From contig NZ_CP007203.1 of the NCBI RefSeq assembly GCF_000340565.2, positions 4,314,937-4,378,936 on the forward strand: DNA of 64,000 bases, in the 5' to 3' direction. Below, in pieces: positions 17,717 through 25,536 of this stretch (the first letter of the stretch is position 1; each line of letters begins with the position of its first letter). Origin of the DNA: Nodularia spumigena CCY9414. Lineage in GTDB: Bacteria; Cyanobacteriota; Cyanobacteriia; Cyanobacteriales; Nostocaceae. Below the pieces are notes generated by a model. The model searched no databases. It saw only the letters and a program-made list of their open reading frames with translations, and was not told the origin of the DNA. The position numbers and the translations under genes were made by a program.

Positions 17717-18991
17717 ACGTAGCTATACCCGTCACTACAATGAACCTTAGTAATATCTTTCATTGTTGAAAATTCAACTCTAAAACCATTGATAACAATC
17801 TCACATCCGTTTTTTGTGGGAGTTTTAACACGACTTACATACTTTCCAGAAGTTATGTTTTTACGATCTTTGTGCAAAGTAGCCTTAACAAAATCTCCTG
17901 TAGAAACATGAGTGAATATTTTTTTTAGGCTCAGTGCAAGGAAAACCAAATTTATTGATCCTACAGAATCTTCTGCAACTATGCCCCGTGCTTTTTACTG
18001 TTAAAATTTTTGTTGTCAGTATTTTGAGAGTTTCAACTTTTCCTACACAAGCAGCATCAATCCAATGAGTTTTAGGCAATCCTAAACGAGTTCTATTAAA
18101 CTTAGTTAAACCTCCTGAACCTGTTGTTATAGGTAATCCAGTTTCTTTTAACTTATTAAATAAAGCCCATCTCGTTGAATTTACAGCAGACGCATCTTTT
18201 AGTGGACGCTTGGCTTGGGATAAAATTTGCTTCAACAACTCAGGCTTTTTTGCTAAAAACTTCTCAATATCTTGAGTACCTTTTTTGATATTGCATTTCT
18301 CACAAGCTAGACACAAATTAGAAATTCTATTAGTTCCTCCTTTGGCTTTTGGTTTAATATGCTCAACTTGTAAAGGGACATTTTCCGCAGTACAGTATGC
18401 ACATTTTCTATTCCATTTATTCAAAAGATATTCACGGACTTCATACCCTTGTAACTCTCCCTGTTGATACTCAAAGCCTGATATCTCCGGGTTTTCTAGC
18501 TGCTGTAGGTCAAACCTAGCAAGCTCTTGAACTATGTCAGTTATTGGGGCAAAATTACATAATCTTTTAACCCAAGTGTTAATAGTTAAAACTCTATGGC
18601 TTAAAGAAGGTGCTAACCAACCTTGAGGTTTAGTGCGGTTAAGAAATCTAGCTTGACGATAACGAGTATGTCTAGAACGTCTTCCTCGCCTTACTCCTTT
18701 TCGAGTTTCTAGGCTTTCTTTAATAGCTAAACCTCTGTGTTGTAATTCCATACCCCAGATGACTTTATTATTTTGAACTAACGCAAAACCTGTAGTTTTA
18801 CTCCCTGGATCTATTTTTAATTCAATCGGTTGAGTTGGAACTTCAGATTTAGGTTCTTTCAAAATTATGGTAAATGGAAATCTTCTAAATACAGCAGCTT
18901 TTTGTTGATTTAATAAAAAACGTGCATCTCCTGGATGAATTGGAGTAAGTGGTTTTTTGTTGGTATCAAGAACTAGAACAAAATTAGACAT
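17713..18991 (-). pseudogene. iscB: IscB-type RNA-guided HNH/RuvC nuclease, frameshifted
   Basis: IscB proteins are transposon-encoded, omega-RNA-guided DNA endonucleases and relatives of the Cas9 ancestor. Residues 13-20 form the PLMP-like motif; RuvC-I is KIDPGSKTTGFAL with D61; an Arg-rich bridge helix spans 97-116; RuvC-II includes E156; the HNH domain has zinc cysteines C197/C200/C230/C233 and VEHIKPKAKGGT with H211; RuvC-III is HWIDAA (H319, D322). The frame breaks at a run of eight A (plus-strand T 17919-17926): reading continues correctly (LKKIFTHVSTGDFVKA to DGYSYV) in the next frame to 17713. One extra A would restore one protein of about 425 residues. The nuclease core is intact; only the C-terminal PAM-interacting part is out of frame. 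Confidence 0.85.
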
Positions 18992-19185
18992 TTAAATTTC
19001 ACCTTTTCAGGGTAATGTTTGCTTCAACCTTGTTATCTGAGCTTGTTATGCTAAATACACTATCCTTGCGGATTGTTTAATAAGTAGCAACATGGCAGGG
19101 GACTAGCGAATCCCAAGGTGTTATGACCTAGATAACGTTTACTCATGTTTTGAGTGGTTTGGTTCACATAAACTACAGATTACTC
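18992..19185 (-). ncRNA. Candidate HEARO/omega RNA of IscB
   Basis: The roughly 190 bases directly upstream of iscB, on the same strand, have no ORF but several conserved-looking hairpin pieces (GGGATTCGCTAGTCCC; CAATCCGCAAGGATAG; ACCCTGAAAAGGTG just before the ATG). HEARO RNAs, the guide-bearing omega RNAs of IscB, sit exactly here and resemble this sequence as far as I remember. The guide would be the 5'-most part, derived from DNA flanking the element, around 19150-19190. Exact ends are uncertain. Confidence 0.6.
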
Positions 19186-19192
19186 CGTTTAT

Positions 19193-19318
19193 TTATGCTC
19201 TCGCTTGTTGCAGGATATGTTTTAATTCCTCTTGCAAAGACCTACCGTGTTGTTTGGCAAGAGTTTCTAGCTTTTCTAGAATCAAGGGGTCTAAATTTTC
19301 AACTAAGATTTGAGCCAT
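19193..19318 (-). CDS. FitA/plasmid-stability-like antitoxin, short
   Basis: A 41-residue ORF: MAQILVENLDPLILEKLETL, then KQHGRSLQEELKHILQQARA. This is the ribbon-helix-helix DNA-binding half of FitA-type antitoxins, which usually run to about 70-85 residues and precede a PIN toxin. No toxin follows; the downstream DNA is the IscB omega RNA. It therefore looks truncated by insertion of the IscB element, leaving an RHH peptide with a chance stop codon. A functional micro-regulator cannot be excluded. Confidence 0.55.
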   Translation of the reverse strand: MAQILVENLDPLILEKLETLAKQHGRSLQEELKHILQQARA

Positions 19319-19392
19319 AATTTCAGGTTTTTTAGTGATAAGCCTATTTTAAAATTTAATTTAGCAACTTTTGTTTATTAATTTCTATTGTT

Positions 19393-20163
19393 ATGCCTCG
19401 CCCTCAACGCGAACTTAAATCTGGCTTTTGTTATCACATTACTACCCGTTGCAATAATCGGGAATTTCGGCTGACGCGGTTAGAATGTCGTGAAGTTTTC
19501 CTTTATGCCATTAAGAAGGCACAGGATAAGTATGGATTTAAGCTCTATGCTTTGTGCATTATGAGCAATCATGTACATTACCTGCTGGAACCCAAACAGC
19601 CAGAGGAATTACCCAAAATTATGCACTGGCTCAACTGGTATACTGCCATGTGCTTTAACCGAATGTTGAACCGCACAGGGCATTTTTGGGAGAAACGATA
19701 TCACAGTACGGGTTTTGCGAATACGGATAAGTTACGGGCTTTAAATACTTTGCGATATATCCACGCTAACCCGAAAGCGGCGGGAATGCAGCAGGGTTTT
19801 TTCTATGATTTTAGCAATTATGGCACTCATGACCGTTTGAGTAATGATGGCATCACTCAATGGCATCCAGCCTTTTTACAATTGGGGAGAACGTTGGAGG
19901 AGTGCGCGGCTAGGTATCGCCGATTTTGTCGCAAATATAAACCAAAGGCAAAACCAGAGAAGCGAAATCATTGGGGAAGTCGCTTTTTGCCTTCGATGAT
20001 TAAGAGAGGGAAGGCTAAAAAGTCGTCGCCTGGGCAAATGAGTTTACCTTGGAATAACCAAAAAGTAACTGAAAGTACGGAGGTGCATGAGGTAGCAGAA
20101 AAGTTTATTCACGCAAATTGTTATGAGCCGCCCGTGCCAGGTATCGGATTTATGAAATGTTGA
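19393..20163 (+). CDS. REP-associated tyrosine transposase (RAYT, Y1 HUH)
   Basis: A 256-residue Y1-type HUH transposase. The N-terminus RPQRELKSGFCYHITTRCNN, the HUH motif in MSNHVHYLLEP (H60, H62) and the catalytic tyrosine Y122 in LRYIHANPKAAG are all present, followed by a basic C-terminal extension (RFCRKYKPKAKPEKRNHW). RAYTs mobilise REP-type palindromes and are often single-copy, domesticated genes; the IS200-like class is the alternative. No matching palindromes directly flank the gene. It is convergent with the NACHT gene, and the 52 bp between the stop codons has no terminator I can see. Confidence 0.85.
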   Translation: MPRPQRELKSGFCYHITTRCNNREFRLTRLECREVFLYAIKKAQDKYGFKLYALCIMSNHVHYLLEPKQPEELPKIMHWLNWYTAMCFNRMLNRTGHFWEKRYHSTGFANTDKLRALNTLRYIHANPKAAGMQQGFFYDFSNYGTHDRLSNDGITQWHPAFLQLGRTLEECAARYRRFCRKYKPKAKPEKRNHWGSRFLPSMIKRGKAKKSSPGQMSLPWNNQKVTESTEVHEVAEKFIHANCYEPPVPGIGFMKC

Positions 20164-20215
20164 TTATTGCGTGGGAAAGGAGGTTGTTATAAATGTTTAC
20201 AAACTTCTGAAAGCT

Positions 20216-23011
20216 TTATATGTTACATTTTACAAGTCTGGACGCGAGAGAAGAGAGAAAAGAGTCTACAACAAACCCCCAATAACCCCAACTCCAATAG
20301 GGTAAGTGTCCCTTTAGGGCTGAAGTGCTATATATTACTTGTTCCCTTCCTATCCACTCTTGTTCCACTCTCCACCCCACGCGATCCACGTACGCGCCTA
20401 AAGCTCGAAATTCGTCATCTTCATCTCTCACTCTACCACCAAAACGCTCATATATCCATCTGAATGGGGCAAGAGCCTTCTTAAAAGGCGAACTTGTTCG
20501 ATTTCCTTCTAAGATTCCACCCTCTTCGAGATATATTTCTTTCTGAACACTAAATCCAAAGTGTCCATTACTATAATCAACCCACAGTTTATCAATAATT
20601 CTCAAGTCTTCACAGGGAAATTGCCGAATGTCTTCTGGTTTTAGATAACCTTGTTTTTCACATCCCGCCACTTCCAGCATCACTTTGAATGTTTCCTCAT
20701 CAGCCTCTTTCCACATACCTGCTGCTAGATAGTAAGCGAGTTGATGATACTGTTCCGGTATGCGAAACCGAACTAGGCAGAATGTATCTGTTGAGGTTTC
20801 CCGTAGATAACAGATTCCTGCGTCACTAAATCGCTCTCTAGTTCTTTCACTCAACCAAGCACAAAAAGCATTTCCTTGTGCAAAGCCGATTTTACTTGGT
20901 TTGTCTTCAATCGTTAACTCGCTGTTGGTTGTCTCTAAGATAAACAGCCGATATTCTGCCTCAGTAATCTCAGTATTATCTACTAATTGTACTGCCCAGA
21001 TTTTTTTACCTGCTTCTGTTGTGATGACTGTAGGCTGGTTTTCGTTCTCTGAACTTTCTACAAAACAATCTTCGTTCAGACGATATAGCCGTTTTTGCAG
21101 TTGCACTGATGCTGCTAACTTAAAAACTTTCACGTCATCTGACTTCAAACCCTGTTCTACCTTGTCCAGTAGTTCCTGCTCTTTCTCCCGACTAACTCTG
21201 AGCTTGTTCTGCAAACACTCGTAAGCGAGGGTTAGGGTTGCTACTGTTGGGTTGTTCAATGCCGCATCAATCAGTTTATCTACTTTGACCTGGCCTGCAT
21301 AAAACAAAATGGTTTTTCTCATCCAATCGAGGTATTCTTGATCTTTCGTAAAAACTTCTAATAAATAAGGCTCATGCTCTGCCTTTGTGAGTTCAACCGC
21401 CGTTAAATACTCCTGAAATGTGCGATGCGTAAATTCATAGAGTTTTTCTTGTTTGCGATCGCTCAACAATTCTCGCACACCAATATCATCTTTTTCAATA
21501 AACTCTTCTGGTTTAAATTCTTGTCCCGCCTGAACCATCTGAGCTAGTTCTGTCTGAAGAAACCCTTTTGCGAGAAAAATATTATTGTCCTGATTTCTCT
21601 CATCTAGCGTAAACCGAAGTAATCGGCGTTTAGTCATCTCCAGTGCCAGTGCCTGCAAAGCTTCTTGTTTTTGCTCTGGCTTGAGTGGATATCGGGTAGT
21701 TCCAAAAGCAGATTGCCGTCCTTGGAGAAACACATCACAAACTTGCTTGTAAAGCCCTGTTTGCGTTGGAGCCAGACTGTTTTTCTGCTTGTAAGCATTA
21801 ATAATCAATGCCAGTAACAATGGGTTAGTTGCCATCAAACGCAGTGAAGGAACTGCATCAATTTGCCGCATTAACTCGCTTTTTTTGGTTTCGGCAATTT
21901 TCTTGATCTGTTTTTGCGATTGTCCCCCAGAATTTCTACGTTTTTCTAGATTGAAATACCAGTTGAAAAGAAAATTATTGCGCTGTGCAGTGGTGAATGA
22001 CCGCACAAAATAAGCTGGAGTATTTGGCAGAAGAGCTTTATCGTAAGCTTCTGGGCGCGATGTCAAAATGAACGGTAATTTTTGCTTATAATTTTGGAGT
22101 TGCTGAGAAACCCATTTACTTACCTTGCGTCGCTCCTCATAGTCCGCAATTTCATCAAGTCCATCTAACATTACCAGACACTTGCCATTGTTAAGCTGCT
22201 TTTCAAACCAGTCCTGAGTTTTTGATGGTTCATCTTTCTCCGCTTTGGCAATTATTTGAGCTAGAGAGGAACTATCATCTGCAACAATAACGGAAGCAAC
22301 ATCTCTCAACCTCAACAAAACAGGAACGAGTCCAGGCAAATCTCGATACAATTTTGATTGTTTTCGCAGAGCAAACAGCAGCGTAATGTGCCGTAAAAGT
22401 GTAGTTTTTCCTGAACCAGGCGCTCCTAAAATCACCAATCGTCGCCACGTCGAATTTTTTTTAGTAATTCCTCTCAGCAAACTGCCAATTTCACTTTCCT
22501 GCTGAGTAGCAAAAGTTAGAATGCTTGTTTGCCCGGATTCCAGATTTTGCTGCGACTCAGTTTGACCAGTGGAGGTAACATCTTGAGCATTAGACGCTGG
22601 CGTTTCAGAATTAAAACCCAAGGGGACAAACACATTTTCCAAATCCAGCCCTTCGCCACTAAATCCGCGCCCCTGGTATTCTTTACATTCAGCGATTAGT
22701 CCGGCAAGATACTCCGCCCCAAACCGATCTGTAACTGTTGTCCACCATTTGGGAATTTGAGTATTAAGTATCCAATCTAAAAACTTATCAATCTGTGGGC
22801 TGAGTTTGCTACCAACTTTGATAACTAACCAGACACCACCAGCAGCCAATATACAAAGTCCTGCATTTTTCCAATCGGTTTTACGCGCGAAATCCAGTGC
22901 AACACCAATTAAAGCCCCTGGAATACCTAAACTGATAAGCTTTGAATCTAGGAGTTTCCAAAAGCCTTCAAGGTTGAGGAGTGTGTTCTGTTCTTTTGGG
23001 TCTTCTGCCAT
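20216..23011 (-). CDS. NACHT NTPase with C-terminal GUN4 domain
   Basis: A 931-residue STAND-type ATPase. Residues 25-67 contain two hydrophobic segments (membrane association likely). The NACHT core has P-loop GAPGSGKT at 196-203, Walker B CLVMLDGLDE at 278-287 and sensor ILTSRPEAYDK near 315, then the helical arms (LRLMATNPLLLALI; YEFTHRTFQEYLTA) up to about 620. Residues 665-757 resemble a degenerate FGE-sulfatase/lectin-like module (ITEAEYRLF; FAQGNAFCAWLSERTRE; RFRIPE). Residues 760-931 are a GUN4 domain: LWVDYSNGHFGFSVQKEIY, VDRVGWR, KGHLPYW. GUN4 binds porphyrins in chlorophyll synthesis; in such fusions it probably acts as the sensor. Gene order gives no dedicated partner. Confidence 0.85.
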   Translation of the reverse strand: MAEDPKEQNTLLNLEGFWKLLDSKLISLGIPGALIGVALDFARKTDWKNAGLCILAAGGVWLVIKVGSKLSPQIDKFLDWILNTQIPKWWTTVTDRFGAEYLAGLIAECKEYQGRGFSGEGLDLENVFVPLGFNSETPASNAQDVTSTGQTESQQNLESGQTSILTFATQQESEIGSLLRGITKKNSTWRRLVILGAPGSGKTTLLRHITLLFALRKQSKLYRDLPGLVPVLLRLRDVASVIVADDSSSLAQIIAKAEKDEPSKTQDWFEKQLNNGKCLVMLDGLDEIADYEERRKVSKWVSQQLQNYKQKLPFILTSRPEAYDKALLPNTPAYFVRSFTTAQRNNFLFNWYFNLEKRRNSGGQSQKQIKKIAETKKSELMRQIDAVPSLRLMATNPLLLALIINAYKQKNSLAPTQTGLYKQVCDVFLQGRQSAFGTTRYPLKPEQKQEALQALALEMTKRRLLRFTLDERNQDNNIFLAKGFLQTELAQMVQAGQEFKPEEFIEKDDIGVRELLSDRKQEKLYEFTHRTFQEYLTAVELTKAEHEPYLLEVFTKDQEYLDWMRKTILFYAGQVKVDKLIDAALNNPTVATLTLAYECLQNKLRVSREKEQELLDKVEQGLKSDDVKVFKLAASVQLQKRLYRLNEDCFVESSENENQPTVITTEAGKKIWAVQLVDNTEITEAEYRLFILETTNSELTIEDKPSKIGFAQGNAFCAWLSERTRERFSDAGICYLRETSTDTFCLVRFRIPEQYHQLAYYLAAGMWKEADEETFKVMLEVAGCEKQGYLKPEDIRQFPCEDLRIIDKLWVDYSNGHFGFSVQKEIYLEEGGILEGNRTSSPFKKALAPFRWIYERFGGRVRDEDDEFRALGAYVDRVGWRVEQEWIGREQVIYSTSALKGHLPYWSWGYWGFVVDSFLSSLASRLVKCNI

Positions 23012-23426
23012 TGATCGCTTGTGCCGTAAAACCTGCTATTAGGAGTATAAGCGATTAATGATACGTGAGGAGGCGCAATCGGCAAAGCTTGATGGGAGTT
23101 TTTGATTTTTTTCAAAGACGGGGCGAAATAACACACTGATTATTCACTCAACATGAGTGCTGTAATGCTTATATTGTAGGCAATTTGACAACAAATTTAC
23201 ATTCAAACCATTAAACAAAAGCTGCTTAGATGTAGCATATTTTACTTTGTACGCCTTAATTTGTTGTTACTGTTCACTCTTTAGACAGACGAGTTAAAAA
23301 AAACAACAAGTTACATTTTTGAGCTATGTGTGCTTTTATTATGCATGGGAAAAATGCATATTTTAAGTTCATTAGTCGATTGAGAATTATCGAAAATCAA
23401 AATAGGCGTTTTGGAGAGTTGCAAAA
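23012..23426. other. Gene-free gap, 415 bp
   Basis: AT-rich spacer between the divergent NACHT and glycosyltransferase genes, so it should hold both promoters. An ATGCAT inverted pair occurs at 23341-23360. No ORF or repeat array is convincing. Confidence 0.4.
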
Positions 23427-24257
23427 GTGAAATCTTACTTTTCAGGATTTTTAGCTCAACCAGAGGTACAAACCTACTTTACTCGTACACACATGACAAA
23501 AGTTGCAATTATTATTGAGACTCTTAATGACTTCAATTCTCTGTTTTCAGTGCTAGAAGATATTGGCAGACTGAAATTATATCAGACAAAACTTGATATC
23601 TATATTGTGGATAATGCAGCAGATGATAGGACTCAAGCTTATTTAGAAAAATTTGATTTTGCTCATATTAAGGTACTGCACACTGGTAAAAAGTTAGGTG
23701 ATTATGGTGGATTTTATTATGGTTTACAATATGTTAGAAAACTTAAATATGATTACATCTGGCTACTTAATGATGATGTGCGTCTAGACCCATTGGCTCT
23801 TAGTACACTAATTACAACTTTGCAAAATCATGATGAAGTCGGCTTAGTTGGTTCTCAACTTTATCAAAGAACAGAACCTAAGACTATTCAAGAATTTGGG
23901 AGATTGATTAATAGTGAGCCAGCACCATCAAAAATAAAGTTTGGCAAGGATAATCATATTTTAAATGATGAACTACTAAAAGATAAACCTTATATTAGGG
24001 TAGACGTTTGTGCAGATAAATCAATCCTATTGCGCCATCAAGTTGTGCAGCATTTTGGAGTATTTAAAGATTCTTGTCTTCACGTTGATGATATAGATTT
24101 GTGCTTACTAGTTAAAAAAGCTGGTTGGATTATTGCTGTTAATCCTAGTTCAATTATTTGGCAAAATTCACCTGATTTGGAATACTACACCTGGACGGAT
24201 TATGACAATGAATGCAATCTTTATTATTGGCAAAAGTACAGACCAGACCTTTTATAG
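23427..24257 (+). CDS. Glycosyltransferase family 2
   Basis: A 276-residue GT-A-fold glycosyltransferase without membrane segments. The nucleotide-sugar site is seen as KVAIIIETLNDFN near residue 25, VDNAADD near 64 and the metal-binding NDDVRLDP near 115; GKKLGDYGGFYYG matches the GlfT2/rhamnosyltransferase-like subgroup. The later acidic patch HVDDIDLCL supplies the likely catalytic region. I keep the GTG at 23427, since GGAG lies about ten bases upstream; the ATG at 23493 has no Shine-Dalgarno. It stands alone, without a polysaccharide cluster, so acceptor and sugar are unknown. Confidence 0.8.
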   Translation: MKSYFSGFLAQPEVQTYFTRTHMTKVAIIIETLNDFNSLFSVLEDIGRLKLYQTKLDIYIVDNAADDRTQAYLEKFDFAHIKVLHTGKKLGDYGGFYYGLQYVRKLKYDYIWLLNDDVRLDPLALSTLITTLQNHDEVGLVGSQLYQRTEPKTIQEFGRLINSEPAPSKIKFGKDNHILNDELLKDKPYIRVDVCADKSILLRHQVVQHFGVFKDSCLHVDDIDLCLLVKKAGWIIAVNPSSIIWQNSPDLEYYTWTDYDNECNLYYWQKYRPDLL

Positions 24258-24492
24258 CAACGGACAGTTTTGCTTAAAAAATTTCAAATAAATGTGGCAG
24301 ATATACTGGCGAATTCGTGAGAGATTAAAATCACAATCAACTATCCCAATTAACGCCTGTATACCCGTTTAACTGAGTTTAGGTATTTAACTGGACAGCA
24401 ACAGAATAAAACTAGCTTGGTTTATGAGTTTCCACAGACGGAAGGTGAACCTGTTTTAATAAAGTAAATAACCTCACCCCCAACCCCTCTCT

Positions 24493-24524
24493 TTATCAGT
24501 TATCAGTTATCAGTTATCAGTTAC
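24493..24524. repeat. STRR (TTATCAG)n
   Basis: Four to five tandem copies of the heptamer TTATCAG within the gene-free gap 24258-24886, next to an ACCTCACCCCCAACCCCTCT motif that also occurs at 59701 and, inverted, at 40935. Confidence 0.75.
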
Positions 24525-24557
24525 CAGTCAAGAGACACTTGATAACTGTTCACTGAT

Positions 24558-24731
24558 TTAATTTTCCAGCGATTCTAACCAGGATTGTAAATCATTTAAA
24601 CTCGTAAAATTTAAAAATGCTTCGCTCAAATCTTCGAGAATAGGCAAAGATAAACCATAAATCGAAGAGCGCATTTCCTCCGACAGTTCTCCAAATCGCT
24701 TAGTCAACAGTCGGATAATTTGCCAGATGTC
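24558..24731 (-). pseudogene. DUF4351 C-terminal remnant
   Basis: A 57-codon open stretch with a stop codon but no start encodes DIWQIIRLLTKRFGELSEEM, SIYGLSLPILEDLSEAFL and NDLQSWLESLEN. This is the DUF4351 tail that ends many Rpn/PD-(D/E)XK transposase-like proteins of filamentous cyanobacteria. The upstream nuclease part is gone; other frames nearby contain only broken pieces. It is a relic of an expanded mobile nuclease family. Confidence 0.65.
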
Positions 24732-24886
24732 CCTGAATGATCAACTCAAAAAAACTCTCTGCGCCTGGAGCGTGACAAAAATCTTAACCCATAGCAGAAG
24801 TTTCCACCTTGCGTGAGGCTTTCGACTTGACTATTGTTATATATGTAATTACAATGTAAACACTATCCTATTTCCAATAAAATAAA

Positions 24887-25147
24887 ATGGGTAAAGCAAT
24901 TAAAACCCGAATAGTAAAAATCGGCAATTCCCAAGGACTTCGTATACCCAAAATCCTATTAGAACAAAGCGGTATTAACTCAGAAGTAGAAATTGAAGTT
25001 CATGGAAATCATCTGATTATTCGCCCAGTTGAACAAGCAAGGGCGAATTGGGACAAAGCATTTGCAGCAATGGCAGAAAAACACGATGATATCCTATTAG
25101 ATGATATCAATACAACAGAATGGGATCAGGTTGAATGGGAGTGGTAG
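24887..25147 (+). CDS. mazE: MazE-type antitoxin (AbrB/SpoVT fold)
   Basis: An 86-residue antitoxin with the swapped-hairpin DNA-binding domain at its N-terminus (TRIVKIGNSQGLRIPKILLE, residues 7-26) and an acidic, unstructured C-terminus (EKHDDILLDDINTTEWDQVE) of the kind that wraps and blocks MazF. It begins at the ATG 24887 and overlaps mazF by 13 bp, which is usual translational coupling. Such AbrB-type proteins normally repress their own operon, so an operator near 24840-24880 is likely, although none is evident by eye. Confidence 0.88.
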   Translation: MGKAIKTRIVKIGNSQGLRIPKILLEQSGINSEVEIEVHGNHLIIRPVEQARANWDKAFAAMAEKHDDILLDDINTTEWDQVEWEW

Positions 25148-25464
25148 TCAATCGCTTTGATGTTTTCCTAGTTAGTCTTGATCCTACTATCGGGAGTGAA
25201 ATTCAAAAAACACGCCCCTGTTTAGTAATTTCACCAAACGAGATCAACCACCATATTGCCACCGTAATTGTTGCACCAATGACTACAAAAGGACAAACAT
25301 ATCCAACAAGGGTAACTTGTCAATTTCAAGGACAAAATGGACAAATTGTACTTGACCAAATTCGCACAGTGGATAAAACTCGATTAGTCAAATTTATTGG
25401 TCAAATTAGTGTAGAAGCACAAAAAACAGTTCTTGATGTCCTAGCCCAAATGTTTGGGGAATAA
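25135..25464 (+). CDS. mazF: MazF-type endoribonuclease toxin
   Basis: A 109-residue PemK/MazF toxin, an mRNA interferase. Landmarks are FDVFLVSLDPTIGSEIQKTRPCLVISPN (with the catalytic Arg region KTRPCLV), IVAPMTTK near residue 48 with the conserved Thr, and VLDQIRTVDKTRLV near 76. The length is standard. It is paired with MazE upstream (13-bp overlap), and no gene follows in the operon. Nothing suggests inactivation. The system lies at the right edge of the accessory region, just before secA. Confidence 0.9.
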   Translation: MGVVVNRFDVFLVSLDPTIGSEIQKTRPCLVISPNEINHHIATVIVAPMTTKGQTYPTRVTCQFQGQNGQIVLDQIRTVDKTRLVKFIGQISVEAQKTVLDVLAQMFGE

Positions 25465-25536
25465 TTAACCTCACCATAAAACAAAGACGCAGAAAACTCT
25501 CTGCGCCTGGTGCGTCTGGAGCGTGAAAAACCTTCC

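Noticed and set aside
20167-20463. A plus-strand ORF after the RAYT gene
   Set aside because: It runs antisense through the GUN4 coding region and shows no family similarity.
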